Part shown: in pieces, positions 1-8,961 of the stretch
How the letters are laid out: the number at the start of each line of letters is the position of its first letter
Position numbering within the stretch: the stretch's first letter is position 1
NCBI RefSeq assembly: GCF_001620065.1
Contig: NZ_LQGV01000001.1
Location: forward strand, 806,001-870,000
Origin: Microbacterium sp. TNHR37B
GTDB taxonomy: Bacteria > Actinomycetota > Actinomycetes > Actinomycetales > Microbacteriaceae
Reading direction: 5' to 3'
Length of the DNA: 64,000 nt
Program-made: the position numbers and the translations under genes
Notes under the pieces: model-generated
What the model was told of the DNA's origin: nothing
Seen by the model: only the letters and a program-made list of their open reading frames with translations
The model's database searches: none

Positions 1-617
1 ATCCGTGACCGGACCCCGTGATACTCCCGCGCGAAGGACGCCATGGACTCCCACACCTCCACGCCATCGCGTCGAGCACGGCGGGAGAGCTCGGCCTCGG
101 TGAGTCCGAGGCTCGTCATCTCGGCGAGGAATGCGCGCACCTCGGCACGGAACCCGCGGGTCGCCCGGACCTCGGCCGGCAGCGAGGCGGGCCACCGATG
201 GATGCCGTCCCGCTCGTCCTCGGCGTCGCCCTGGAGGAGGTCCTCGATCAGACGGTCTTCGTCGGGCCCCGTCAACAGCTGCGGCGTCTCGGCTCGTCGA
301 TGGACGGAGACGGCGCGGACCACCTGATAGGCGAAGGCGGCGACGGACCTGACGAGCGCACCGGTGGTGGCCGCCCCGACGGCCACGGCGACCCGGTCGC
401 GAAGCGCCGTCGCGGCCGGTCGCGTCGGCGTGAGCACGAGGATGCGGTCCGGTGACGTGCCGGAGGCGACCAGCGCCGCGGCACGCGCCACGATCGTCGC
501 CGTCTTGCCCGTTCCGGGCGCGCCCACGACGACGCCCGATGCGTCGGCGGGGAGCGCGATGATCTCCTTCTGCACCGCATCCGCCTCTTCTGCATGCAGA
601 GACGGGGCGATCGACAT
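1..617 (-). CDS. UvrD/REP-family ATP-dependent DNA helicase, N-terminal part (AdnA-like), cut by window edge
   Basis: This is the 5' end of a superfamily I helicase; 205 codons are inside the window. A Walker A motif GAPGTGKT lies at about residues 32-39, and a second conserved block (RILVLTPTRPAATALRDR) follows about 40 residues later, as in UvrD/Rep motifs I and Ia. The ATG at 617 is preferred because a GTGGGGGAC purine stretch sits just in front of it; an in-frame ATG at 647 has no such site. In actinobacteria a helicase of this kind next to DUF3107 is usually AdnA, the helicase-nuclease subunit that resects double-strand breaks. The nuclease end is outside the window, so the AdnA assignment is inference from context. 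Confidence 0.7.
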   Translation of the reverse strand, partial: MSIAPSLHAEEADAVQKEIIALPADASGVVVGAPGTGKTATIVARAAALVASGTSPDRILVLTPTRPAATALRDRVAVAVGAATTGALVRSVAAFAYQVVRAVSVHRRAETPQLLTGPDEDRLIEDLLQGDAEDERDGIHRWPASLPAEVRATRGFRAEVRAFLAEMTSLGLTEAELSRRARRDGVEVWESMASFAREYHGVRSR

Positions 618-764
618 GTCCCCCACGCTAACGCTCTGCGCCGACATCACCGCACGATCGGCGCGGCGGTCGGCGGAGGCTTGCGGTAGCCGGGCCGCCG
701 ACCCCTTCACGTGTCGTAAAGTCGAAGCAGGCATCCGGAAGCCCGGGCCGGAAAGGCAATCATC

Positions 765-989
765 GTGGAGATCCGCATCGGCCTCGCGAACACCGCACGC
801 GAGCTCAGCTTCGAGTCCGACGAGACGGCGGAGGCCGTCAAGAAGACCGTCACGGACGCGATCGAGTCGGGCACCGGCCATTTGAGCTTCACCGACGCCA
901 AGGGCAACTCGTACGTCGTCCCGACCACCGCGATCACTTTCGTCGAGGTGGGCACCGACCAGTCGCGCCGCGTCGGCTTCGTCGCCTGA
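765..989 (+). CDS. DUF3107 family protein
   Basis: This 74-residue acidic protein matches DUF3107 (TB9.4/Rv3208A in M. tuberculosis): it opens MEIRIGLANTARELSFES and ends in a short beta-rich segment. The start is GTG with a GAAAGG ribosome-binding site about 8 bases upstream. It lies between a helicase on the opposite strand and a small membrane protein that begins one base after its stop, so the two are probably co-transcribed. The family is conserved in actinobacteria, has no established function and lacks catalytic motifs. Confidence 0.85.
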   Translation: MEIRIGLANTARELSFESDETAEAVKKTVTDAIESGTGHLSFTDAKGNSYVVPTTAITFVEVGTDQSRRVGFVA

Positions 990-990
990 C

Positions 991-1281
991 ATGCAGATCG
1001 TCATCGCCCTCGTCTTCGGTGCCGCGGCGGGAGGACTGCTCCACTTCCTCCAGGCCGGGCGCACCTCGCGTGGCGTGGCTCTCGCCCCGATCCTCGGAGC
1101 CTTCGTCGGCGGAGCCGTCTGGCTCGCGCTCACCTGGGCGGGCCAGACGACGCTCGACCCGTGGCTGTGGCTGATCTCCCTCGCCGCGCCCCTCGTCGTC
1201 GTGCCGCTCACCCTCGTCGCGCTCACCCGCGCGCGTGCCGCTCACGACGACCGTGAGCGCGTCCGTCTCGGCATCGCCTGA
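991..1281 (+). CDS. small three-helix membrane protein
   Basis: A 96-residue hydrophobic protein with three predicted membrane segments at roughly residues 2-20, 31-50 and 58-80, followed by a short charged tail (RARAAHDDRERVR). The ATG follows the DUF3107 stop by one base, so the two are translationally coupled. I recognise no family or catalytic residue. It ends four bases before a convergent gene. Confidence 0.7.
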   Translation: MQIVIALVFGAAAGGLLHFLQAGRTSRGVALAPILGAFVGGAVWLALTWAGQTTLDPWLWLISLAAPLVVVPLTLVALTRARAAHDDRERVRLGIA

Positions 1282-1285
1282 CGGA

Positions 1286-2047
1286 TCAGGCGTCGAGGCC
1301 CAGCTGAGTCATCCGACGCGAGTGCGCACCGAGGAGTTCGGTGAAGACCGGTTCGACGCGCTTCTCCTCCGCGGCATCGAGTCCCTGCGGCCGCAATGCT
1401 CCGCGCGCGATCAGCAGCGTGTCACCGACCAGACGTCGTCCCCAGAGCGCCAGTAGCGAGCGCCACTCGGAGTCACTCGCGATCGCCGCCGTGATGATGC
1501 CGACGAGGGCGTCTCGGTCGTCGTCGCGATCGAGGATGTCGGCGACGCGGCGGCCCGTCGATGCATAACTGGCCGAGAGCGAACGGTAGAAGTCGTCCAG
1601 CATGCCGGCCGTGATGTGGACCGAGAGCATCGTCTCCAGAGGACGCGCACCGTGGGTGGCTCGGCGAAACGCGTCGAGCGGCTCGCGGAACGGCAACATG
1701 AGATCGAGGGGGTCGTCCCCCCGCTCGCGGATCACGCTGACGAGCTCGCGGTGCTTGAGGAGCGCGGCGCCGGCGGCCAGCGACAGCGACTCCTTCTGAT
1801 TGAGGTCGGGCGTCGGCGCGATGAGCTCGCTGAGCGTCTCGAAGTAGCCGAGCTGCAGGTAGGCGGCCTGCCCCAGGAACGTGTCGATGTCGGGAGCGAG
1901 CTCCTCGAAGTCCACGCGGGAGACGTCGCCCAGCTCGCCGCGCGACCGCAGCCGTAGCGTCCGTTCGGGAGTGCGCCCGCGTTGCCAGAACCACCTCACC
2001 ACGGGCACCAGCCTAGAGGCACCGCGCGCGACGACACGGCCGATCAC
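1286..2047 (-). CDS. ferritin-like fold protein (Rv3210c-type)
   Basis: A 253-residue, mostly helical protein of the actinobacterial ferritin-like group found beside RhlE and DUF3107. The N-terminus carries a basic segment (about residues 1-35), then helices with scattered Glu and His, for example VDFEELAPDID and LLKHRELVSVIRERGDDP. I cannot identify a complete di-iron site of the ExxH type, so metal binding is uncertain. The start is GTG at 2047, facing the helicase promoter. Substrate and role are unknown; the family call rests on overall pattern and neighbours. Confidence 0.65.
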   Translation of the reverse strand: MIGRVVARGASRLVPVVRWFWQRGRTPERTLRLRSRGELGDVSRVDFEELAPDIDTFLGQAAYLQLGYFETLSELIAPTPDLNQKESLSLAAGAALLKHRELVSVIRERGDDPLDLMLPFREPLDAFRRATHGARPLETMLSVHITAGMLDDFYRSLSASYASTGRRVADILDRDDDRDALVGIITAAIASDSEWRSLLALWGRRLVGDTLLIARGALRPQGLDAAEEKRVEPVFTELLGAHSRRMTQLGLDA

Positions 2048-2071
2048 CCAGGTGGGTGACGGCGCCTCCGG

Positions 2072-2077
2072 TAGGCT
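2072..2077 (+). promoter_or_regulatory. -10 box TAGGCT for the DEAD-box helicase
   Basis: TAGGCT matches the actinobacterial TAnnnT -10 form. Transcription from about 2084 would give a leader of about 95 bases before the GTG at 2179. No good -35 is visible. Confidence 0.4.
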
Positions 2078-2178
2078 GGTCGGGTCCCGGCGACGGATCG
2101 GGACCCCGCGCCTGTGGCTGAGTGAAGGGCGTGGACCTCATCACCGGCGGCTTCTCACCGCCAGACAGGCATGGAAAA

Positions 2179-3690
2179 GTGACGACATTCGTCGAACTCG
2201 GAGTGGACAGCGACATCGTCGACGCGCTCGCCGCGCGCGGCATCGTGGACGCCTTCCCGATCCAGGAGCAGACCATTCCGCTGGGACTTCCCGGCCAGGA
2301 CATCATCGGACAGGCCAAGACCGGAACCGGCAAGACCTTCGGGTTCGGCATCCCCGTGGTCCAGCGTCTCGGCCTCGACCCCGCCCCCGGCGTCAAAGCC
2401 CTGATCGTCGTCCCCACGCGGGAACTCGCGGTGCAGGTGTACGAGGACATGGACATGCTCACCTCGAACCGCTCCACGAGCGTCGTCGCCATCTACGGCG
2501 GCAAGGCGTACGAGGGCCAGATCGATCAGCTCAAGGCCGGCGCACAGATCGTCGTGGGAACGCCCGGGCGCCTCATCGACCTCAACAACCAGCGACTGCT
2601 GGATCTCTCGAACGCGACCGAGGTCGTCCTCGACGAGGCGGACAAGATGCTCGATCTCGGCTTCCTCGCCGACATCGAGAAGATCTTCTCCAAGGTCCCC
2701 GCCATCCGCCACACGCAGCTGTTCTCGGCCACGATGCCGGGCCCGATCGTCGCTCTCGCGCGGCGCTTCATGTCCAACCCGATCCACATCCGCGCCACCG
2801 ATCCGGACGAGGGGCTGACGCAGGCGAACATCCGCCACCTGGTCTACCGCGCCCACGCGTTGGACAAAGACGAAGTCATCGCCCGCATCCTGCAGGCGGA
2901 GGGACGCGGCAAGACGGTGGTGTTCACCCGCACCAAGCGCGCCGCGCAGCGCCTCGTCGACGAGCTCAATGATCGAGGATTCAACGCGGGTGCCGTGCAC
3001 GGCGACATGAGCCAAGAAGCACGCGAGCGTTCCATGGCGGGCTTCAAGGCGGGCAAGAAGGACATCCTGATCGCGACCGACGTCGCTGCCCGCGGGATCG
3101 ACGTGGACGATGTCACCCACGTCATCAACCACACGATCCCCGACGACGAGAAGACCTACCTGCACCGCGTCGGCCGCACCGGGCGCGCCGGAAAGACCGG
3201 GATCGCGGTCACCTTCGTCGACTGGGAAGACCTGCACAAGTGGGCTCTCATCAACCGCGCGCTGGAGTTCGGCCAGCCGGAGCCCGTCGAGACCTACTCC
3301 TCGAGCCCCCATCTCTACAGCGACCTGGACATCCCCGCGGGAACCAAGGGACGGATCACGACGGCACCCAAGACCCAGTCCGTCCGCACGGCTGCCCCCG
3401 CGCGCGCCGCAGACGCGGCCGCCGAGGGCACCACCGAAGGCGGCACCCGTCGCCGTCGGCGGCGGCGCAGCGGCGCGAACGAGGCCCGCGTCGGCTCCAC
3501 GTTCGCGGACGGATCCGGTGAGGGAGAGGACTCCCCCGCCTCGGAGGGGTCGACGTCAGCAGCCCGCTCGGACGACGGCGCGGGGACGCATGACGGCGCC
3601 GGCAAGGAGCACCACGACGGCAAGCCCGCCCCGGCCCGGCGCCGGCGCCGGCGTCGCGGCGGATCGGGCGCCCCGGTCGCCGGAGCCTGA
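2179..3690 (+). CDS. DEAD-box ATP-dependent RNA helicase (RhlE-like)
   Basis: This 503-residue helicase unwinds RNA duplexes. All core motifs are readable: Q motif FPIQEQTIP (about 26-34), Walker A AKTGTGKT (46-53), PTREL (79-83), GTPGR, DEAD (152-155), SAT (183-185), and HRVGRTGR (329-336) of motif VI. From about residue 395 a low-complexity tail follows, with two Arg runs (RRRRRRR type) around acidic, Ser/Gly-rich stretches, probably an RNA-binding tail. The GTG at 2179 gives the usual MTTFxELGV opening; an upstream in-frame GTG at 2122 would add an unconserved 19 residues. The neighbouring gene order matches the RhlE locus of mycobacteria. Confidence 0.9.
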   Translation: MTTFVELGVDSDIVDALAARGIVDAFPIQEQTIPLGLPGQDIIGQAKTGTGKTFGFGIPVVQRLGLDPAPGVKALIVVPTRELAVQVYEDMDMLTSNRSTSVVAIYGGKAYEGQIDQLKAGAQIVVGTPGRLIDLNNQRLLDLSNATEVVLDEADKMLDLGFLADIEKIFSKVPAIRHTQLFSATMPGPIVALARRFMSNPIHIRATDPDEGLTQANIRHLVYRAHALDKDEVIARILQAEGRGKTVVFTRTKRAAQRLVDELNDRGFNAGAVHGDMSQEARERSMAGFKAGKKDILIATDVAARGIDVDDVTHVINHTIPDDEKTYLHRVGRTGRAGKTGIAVTFVDWEDLHKWALINRALEFGQPEPVETYSSSPHLYSDLDIPAGTKGRITTAPKTQSVRTAAPARAADAAAEGTTEGGTRRRRRRRSGANEARVGSTFADGSGEGEDSPASEGSTSAARSDDGAGTHDGAGKEHHDGKPAPARRRRRRRGGSGAPVAGA

Positions 3691-3698
3691 GCGCACGG

Positions 3699-4589
3699 TC
3701 ACGACGGGAAGACCGGCGAGCTGCCGCGTCCCCGCTCGATGATCCGCGCGATCATCGCGACACTCGTGGTGTTCTCCCCCGGCACATTCGGCTTGCCGAC
3801 GCCGTGGTAGTCACTCGAACCCGTCACGATCAGGTCCTCGCGCTCGACGAGGCGTCGGAGTCGGCCGAGCGCCGGCTCGACGTTCTCGCGGTGGCCGAGT
3901 TCGAATCCCGCGAGCCCCGCCTCGAGCATCCGCTCGGTGAGGTCGACCGGCAACAGCCCGGCCCGGCCCGCGGGGTGCGCGATGATCGGCACGCCCCCCG
4001 CCCCCGCGATCGCAGCGACGGCGGTCACCGGGTCGGGCGCATACAGATCGACGTAATAGTCACTGCGGGGATGGAGGATGCCCGCGAACGCCTCGCCACG
4101 GTCGCGAACGAGCCCCTTGGCCACGAGCGCGTCGGCGATGTGCGGGCGCCCCACCGTCGCGCCGTCGACTGTCTGGGCGACGATGTCCGCCCACTCCACG
4201 TCGTAGTCACGCGAGATCCGATCGGTCATCGTGCGCGCACGCGTCAGGCGTGAGTCCCGGATCCGGCTCGTCAGCGCCCGGATGCGCGCGTCGTCGGGAT
4301 CGAACAGGTAGCCGAGCACGTGGACGCTCCGCCACTCGTGACGCGCCGAGAGCTCCATTCCCGGAAGGAAGGTCATCCCGAGCGAGGTGGCGGCCTCTGC
4401 CGCCTCTGCCCAGCCCTCGGTGGTGTCGTGGTCGGTCAGGGCGACGCAGCGCAGCCCTTCGCGGTGGGCGGCGAGCATCACATCGGCGGGCGGCTCGGTA
4501 CCGTCGGACCAGTCGGAATGCAGGTGGAGGTCTCCCGGACCGGCGAACGGGAGGTCAACCGTCCCGCTTCCCTCGCCGTGCCACTGCAT
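3699..4589 (-). CDS. PHP-domain metal-dependent phosphoesterase
   Basis: A 296-residue PHP-fold protein, probably a phosphoesterase of the TrpH/YciV type that hydrolyses nucleotide or polynucleotide phosphates. The metal-binding motifs are visible: HLHS (22-25) with Asp26, TDHD (52-55), Glu79, AHPAGR, and SDYHG near the end. The ATG at 4589 is chosen because a TACCCT box lies exactly six bases upstream, implying a leaderless message. The in-frame codon at 4634 would add an unconserved 15 residues and crowd the divergent gene. It ends nine bases from the convergent helicase. Confidence 0.85.
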   Translation of the reverse strand: MQWHGEGSGTVDLPFAGPGDLHLHSDWSDGTEPPADVMLAAHREGLRCVALTDHDTTEGWAEAAEAATSLGMTFLPGMELSARHEWRSVHVLGYLFDPDDARIRALTSRIRDSRLTRARTMTDRISRDYDVEWADIVAQTVDGATVGRPHIADALVAKGLVRDRGEAFAGILHPRSDYYVDLYAPDPVTAVAAIAGAGGVPIIAHPAGRAGLLPVDLTERMLEAGLAGFELGHRENVEPALGRLRRLVEREDLIVTGSSDYHGVGKPNVPGENTTSVAMIARIIERGRGSSPVFPS

Positions 4590-4595
4590 CCTCAG

Positions 4596-4601
4596 AGGGT
4601 A
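4596..4601 (-). promoter_or_regulatory. -10 box TACCCT, leaderless start of the PHP gene
   Basis: TACCCT is followed by six bases and then ATG, so transcription should start at or next to the start codon. Confidence 0.5.
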
Positions 4602-4633
4602 TCGCGATGCCGAGAACTCCCAGCCTGCTGACA

Positions 4634-4639
4634 TAGAGT
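4634..4639 (+). promoter_or_regulatory. -10 box TAGAGT, leaderless start of the EEP-family gene
   Basis: TAGAGT lies seven bases before the GTG at 4647, and no ribosome-binding site is visible. It is back to back with the TACCCT box of the divergent PHP gene. Confidence 0.5.
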
Positions 4640-4646
4640 CGGGCGC

Positions 4647-5681
4647 GTGGTGCGTGCGTTCGGAGTCCTGGTGACGGTGCTGTTCGCCATCGCCGCCGCG
4701 ATCATCACCTGGCCGCAGTTCTTCCGTCTCGAGCGCACGTTCCCCTTCGCCCAGATCGTCTCGCTGCGCGGCGTCCTCGTCGCGGCATTCGCGGTCCTCG
4801 CGTTGCTCTCGCTGTTGCTTCTGCTCGCCCGGTCCGCGAGGGCGTTCGCTGCCTCGCTTCTGGTCATCGCGGTCGCCGCTGGTGGAGCCAACGCCGCCAT
4901 CCTGGTCTCACGCGGCATCGGGACGACGTCGCTACCCGACAAGACGGCGGACTCGCTGCGGGTGATGACGTGGAACACCGCGGGCTCGGCGACCGATCCC
5001 GCGGTCATCGCACAGACCGCCGTCGCCATGCGCGCCGACATCGTCGCGCTCCCCGAGACCACGATCGAGGCGGGCAAGGAGGTTGCCGTCGCGATGCGGG
5101 AGATGGGTCACCCGATGTGGGCCCACCACGAGAACTTCGGCGATCGCGCCGACTACCCCGATTGGGATGCGAACTCCACGACCCTTCTCATCTCCCCCGA
5201 CCTCGGAGACTACGCGCTGGTGGAGTCCACAGCGGGCGGCGCGAGCAACACGTCAGCCGTTCCGAGCGTCGTCGCGATGCCCGTCGACGGAGACGGTCCG
5301 ATCGTGGTCGCCGTCCACGCCGTCGCGCCCCGAGAGGACGCGATGGAGGCCTGGCGCGGCGACCTGCAGTGGATCGCCGACCAATGCGCCGCCGACAACG
5401 TCATCCTCGCCGGCGACTTCAATGCGACCGTCGATCACATGGACCGTCTCGGCACCGACGGCGGCACGCTCGGCAAGTGCCTCGATGCGACCTCGGCCAC
5501 CGGCACCGGAGGCATCGGCACCTGGTCCACCGAATGGCCGGGGCTGCTGGGCGCCCCGATCGACCACATCATGGCGACCGACGCCTGGACACCCCGCGCG
5601 TCCGTCGTCATCGGCTCGCTCGACGGGGCCGGCAGCGATCATCGCCCCGTCGTCGTGCAGTTCGAGCGTTCCGAGGGCTGA
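4647..5681 (+). CDS. membrane-anchored endonuclease/exonuclease/phosphatase-family hydrolase
   Basis: A 344-residue protein with three N-terminal membrane segments (about 5-22, 42-61, 66-87) and a C-terminal EEP domain. The catalytic landmarks are MTWN (107-110), LPETT (metal-binding Glu), GDFNAT, a DHI motif and the terminal SDHRPV motif. The topology places the hydrolase outside the membrane. Such proteins act on phosphodiesters of nucleic acids, lipids or inositol phosphates; the substrate cannot be read here. The start is a GTG-GTG pair directly behind a TAGAGT box, so translation is probably leaderless. Confidence 0.85.
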   Translation: MVRAFGVLVTVLFAIAAAIITWPQFFRLERTFPFAQIVSLRGVLVAAFAVLALLSLLLLLARSARAFAASLLVIAVAAGGANAAILVSRGIGTTSLPDKTADSLRVMTWNTAGSATDPAVIAQTAVAMRADIVALPETTIEAGKEVAVAMREMGHPMWAHHENFGDRADYPDWDANSTTLLISPDLGDYALVESTAGGASNTSAVPSVVAMPVDGDGPIVVAVHAVAPREDAMEAWRGDLQWIADQCAADNVILAGDFNATVDHMDRLGTDGGTLGKCLDATSATGTGGIGTWSTEWPGLLGAPIDHIMATDAWTPRASVVIGSLDGAGSDHRPVVVQFERSEG

Positions 5682-5719
5682 ACGCCCCACCGCGCGACGC
5701 GGGGTGGGAGACTGGTGCC

Positions 5720-7144
5720 ATGAGCACGAGCGACAGCGACACGATCGCGGACACCCCCGTCGACACCGAGACGGCGCCGGTCGAGAACACCAACCGCAAG
5801 CAGCCCTTCCCGCGCGGCTTCCTGGAGACGATCTTCACCGGGTGGGCGGACCGCGAGGCGCTTCCCTCGCCTGCTCGTCCTCAGTCCGCGTACACCGCGG
5901 CGCGACGCGATGCGGTGTCTGCGGCATTCGCCGGGCGGCGGCTGGTCATCCCCGCGGGCTCGGCCAAGCAGCGTTCGAACGACACCGACTATCCGTTCCG
6001 CGCGCATTCCGCGTTCTCTCACCTCACGGGGTGGGCCGCCGACACGGTTCCGGACTCGGTTCTCGTGTTCGACCCCACCCACGACGGGCATCGGGTGACG
6101 CTGTATCTTCGCGAGCGCGCCGATCGCACGACCGCGGAGTTCTACGCCGATGCCTCCGTCGGCGAGTTCTGGATCGGTCCGCGACCGTCGCTGGCGGGCG
6201 TCGCCGCGGACCTCGGCATCGACACCGACCACCTCGCGGCGTTCGAGCCCCATGACGACGACGTCCGGCTGGAGGACGATGCGGAGCTGACGAGGTTCCT
6301 CTCCGAGCTCCGCCTGGTCAAGGACGAGTACGAGCTGAGTCAGCTGCGCGAGGCGGTGGCCGCCACCGCTCGAGGCTTCGACGACATCGTCGCCGACCTC
6401 CCCCGCATCATCGCGACCGAGCGCGGCGAGCGCGTCGTGGAAGGTGTGTTCCACCTGCGGGCGCGCACCGATGGGAACGGAGAAGGCTACGACACCATCG
6501 CAGCCTCGGGTCCGCACGCCTGCTACCTCCACTGGACCCGCAACGACGGGCGGGTGATCCCCGGAGACCTGATCCTGATCGATGCCGGCGTCGAGGTCGA
6601 CAGTCTCTACACCGCCGACATCACCCGCACCCTCCCGGTTTCGGGAACCTTCACGCCGATCCAGCGCCGCATCTACGAGACGGTCCGCGAGGCCGCCGAC
6701 GCGGCGTTCGCGGCGGCTCGGCCCGGCGTCAAGTTCCGCACGGTCCACGAAGCGGCGATGTCGGTCATCGCGCAGCGCGTTGCCGAGTGGGGCCTGCTCC
6801 CCGTGACCGCGCAGGAGGCATTGGACGCCGACCTCGGTGGTCAGCACCGCCGGTACATGGTCCACGGCACCAGCCACCACCTCGGGATCGACGTCCACGA
6901 CTGCGCGCAGGCGCGTCGGGAGATGTACTACGACGGCATCTTGGAGCCCGGGATGGTCTTCACGATCGAGCCGGGCCTCTACTTCCAGATCGACGACCTC
7001 ACCGTTCCGGAGGAGTACCGCGGAATCGGGGTTCGGATCGAGGACGACATCGTCATGACCGCCGACGGCCCGGTGAACCTCTCGGCCGGAATCCCACGGA
7101 CGGCCGACGAGGTCGAGGCCTGGATCGCTCGCCTGTCGTCGTGA
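5720..7144 (+). CDS. aminopeptidase P family protein (Xaa-Pro aminopeptidase, M24B)
   Basis: This 474-residue enzyme should remove N-terminal residues that precede proline. The N-terminal creatinase-like domain (about 1-190) is followed by the pita-bread catalytic domain. Metal ligands are visible as IDAGVEVDSLYTADITRT (two Asp), HGTSHHLGIDVHD (His), EPGLYF (Glu) and GVRIEDD (Glu). The ATG at 5720 has a purine-rich GGGGTGGGAG upstream. Its stop overlaps the GTG of the next gene (GTGA), so the two are translationally coupled and probably act together in breakdown of small peptides. No signal peptide is present. Confidence 0.9.
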   Translation: MSTSDSDTIADTPVDTETAPVENTNRKQPFPRGFLETIFTGWADREALPSPARPQSAYTAARRDAVSAAFAGRRLVIPAGSAKQRSNDTDYPFRAHSAFSHLTGWAADTVPDSVLVFDPTHDGHRVTLYLRERADRTTAEFYADASVGEFWIGPRPSLAGVAADLGIDTDHLAAFEPHDDDVRLEDDAELTRFLSELRLVKDEYELSQLREAVAATARGFDDIVADLPRIIATERGERVVEGVFHLRARTDGNGEGYDTIAASGPHACYLHWTRNDGRVIPGDLILIDAGVEVDSLYTADITRTLPVSGTFTPIQRRIYETVREAADAAFAAARPGVKFRTVHEAAMSVIAQRVAEWGLLPVTAQEALDADLGGQHRRYMVHGTSHHLGIDVHDCAQARREMYYDGILEPGMVFTIEPGLYFQIDDLTVPEEYRGIGVRIEDDIVMTADGPVNLSAGIPRTADEVEAWIARLSS

Positions 7145-8937
7145 CCTACACGCCGCCGCCGGCCGTCACGACCCGGCCCCTCCTCCAGGGGTCGTTCGGG
7201 TTCAGCGCCTCCACCCACTGGCTCGCCACAGGCGCCGCTCAGTCGGTGCTGGAGCGCGGGGGGAACGCATTCGATGCGGCCGTGGCCGGAGGGTTCGTGC
7301 TCCATGTGGTCGAGCCCCACCTCAATGGTCCCGGAGGCGACCTGGTGGGGCTGTTCACGGAGGCGGGTACGGGTGCGACGCGCGTGCTCATGGGGCAGGG
7401 GCCAGCGCCGGCGGGCGCGACCATCGCGCACTTCCGCGCAGAGGGACTGGGCCTCGTGCCGGGTGCGGGCGGTCTGGCGGCAGCCGTCCCCGGGGCCGTC
7501 GACGCCTGGCTCCTCCTCCTTCGGGATCACGGCACGTGGGAGCTCGCCGATGTCCTGGCTCCGGCCATCGCCTACGCACGCGACGGGCATCCGCTCCTGC
7601 GCTCCGCGGCCGAGACGATCGGACGCGTGCGCGAGCTGTTCCAGCATCATTGGCCGACGTCCGCGGCCCTGTGGCTCTCGCGCGGTCACCCTCCCGAGCC
7701 CGGCGAGATCGTCCGGAATGCCGCTTATGCCGACGTTATGGACCACCTCGCCTCCGCCGCCGGACGGGAGGGCGGGGCGACGCCGCGCGCCGATCGTATC
7801 GACGCCGCCCGGCGTGCCTGGAGGGAACTCCTCGGTCACGCGGTCGACCTGGTCTCCCACCCGCATCGGCACTCCACCGGGACCGACCACGCCGGGGTTC
7901 TCCGCCAGGACGACATCGATGCCTTCCGGGCCGGATACGAGCGTCCCGTCAGCGCCACGTTCCGCGGGGCGACGGTTGTCAAGGCGGGGAGCTGGACGCA
8001 AGGGCCTGCGCTCCTGCAGGCACTGAAGATCCTCGAGCCTTTCCCCGATCACGCGCTCGATCCGGGCACGCCCGATGGCGCCCATCACATCGTGGAGGCC
8101 TTGAAGCTCGCGCTGGCCGACCGCGATGCGTACTTCGGCGACGGAGCGGATGTCACCGCTCTCCTCGAGGACAGCTACGTCGCGCAGCGGCGAGACCTCA
8201 TCGGCGACCGCGCCTCCCGGCAATGGCGCCCCGGTTCCCCCGCGGGCCTGACTCCCTTCCGTCCGCCCCTGACACGGACCGCGGCCCGACCGCTGCCGGG
8301 CGCCGGAGAGCCGACCGTGGATGCCTCGGGGGCGACCCGGGGAGACACCTGCCACATCGACGTCGTCGACCGGTGGGGGAACATCGTCTCCGTCACCCCG
8401 TCCGGCGGATGGCTACAGTCCTCACCGGCAGTGCCGGAGCTCGGCTTCTGCCTCGGCACGCGGCTGCAGATGTGTTGGCTCGACGAGTCGTCGCCCTCGG
8501 CGCTGCGCCCCGGAAACCGCCCGCGCACGACATTGACCCCGACGCTCGTGCTCTCCGGAGACGGGTCGATCATGGCGATGGGCACCCCGGGAGGCGATCA
8601 GCAGGAGCAGTGGCAGCTGCCGATGCTTCTGCGGATGCTGGTCGGCGGATACCAGGCTCAGGAAGCCATCGACGCGCCCACACTCCACACCTCCGCGCTC
8701 GTCGACTCCTTCTGGCCCCGCGAGTGGGAGCCGGCCGGGGTGACGATCGAGGACCGGCTCGGCGCGGAGGTGATCCACGGCCTCCGCGCGCGCGGCCATG
8801 ACGTGACGGTCGTCGACGGCTGGACCCTCGGCCGGCTCAGCGCCGTCGGTCATGCCTCCCGGCGGAGCGAGGAGACTCCCCGGCTCTGGGCCGCCGCCAA
8901 CCCGCGGGGTCAGGCCGGTTACGCCGCCGGACGGTGA
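7141..8937 (+). CDS. gamma-glutamyltransferase family protein (Ntn hydrolase)
   Basis: A 598-residue Ntn hydrolase related to gamma-glutamyltransferases, which cleave gamma-glutamyl amides such as glutathione. The precursor fold is recognisable from the GGNAFDAAVAGG motif and VVEPHLNGPGGD. The autoprocessing site is GDTCHIDVVD, with Thr403 as the expected nucleophile, followed by GNIVSVTPSGG. There is no signal peptide, whereas classical GGTs are exported, so this is probably a cytosolic member of the YwrD-like branch; the substrate is uncertain. The GTG start overlaps the aminopeptidase P stop by four bases. Most of its downstream neighbours are on the other strand. Confidence 0.85.
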   Translation: MTYTPPPAVTTRPLLQGSFGFSASTHWLATGAAQSVLERGGNAFDAAVAGGFVLHVVEPHLNGPGGDLVGLFTEAGTGATRVLMGQGPAPAGATIAHFRAEGLGLVPGAGGLAAAVPGAVDAWLLLLRDHGTWELADVLAPAIAYARDGHPLLRSAAETIGRVRELFQHHWPTSAALWLSRGHPPEPGEIVRNAAYADVMDHLASAAGREGGATPRADRIDAARRAWRELLGHAVDLVSHPHRHSTGTDHAGVLRQDDIDAFRAGYERPVSATFRGATVVKAGSWTQGPALLQALKILEPFPDHALDPGTPDGAHHIVEALKLALADRDAYFGDGADVTALLEDSYVAQRRDLIGDRASRQWRPGSPAGLTPFRPPLTRTAARPLPGAGEPTVDASGATRGDTCHIDVVDRWGNIVSVTPSGGWLQSSPAVPELGFCLGTRLQMCWLDESSPSALRPGNRPRTTLTPTLVLSGDGSIMAMGTPGGDQQEQWQLPMLLRMLVGGYQAQEAIDAPTLHTSALVDSFWPREWEPAGVTIEDRLGAEVIHGLRARGHDVTVVDGWTLGRLSAVGHASRRSEETPRLWAAANPRGQAGYAAGR

Positions 8938-8961
8938 GGGTGCCGGAGGGAACACGACGGG

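Noticed and set aside
4970..7144. A 724-residue reading frame continuing upstream of the aminopeptidase P
   Set aside because: The part before 5720 is an Arg-rich shadow of the EEP-family hydrolase in another frame; the real start has a purine-rich site at 5701-5710.
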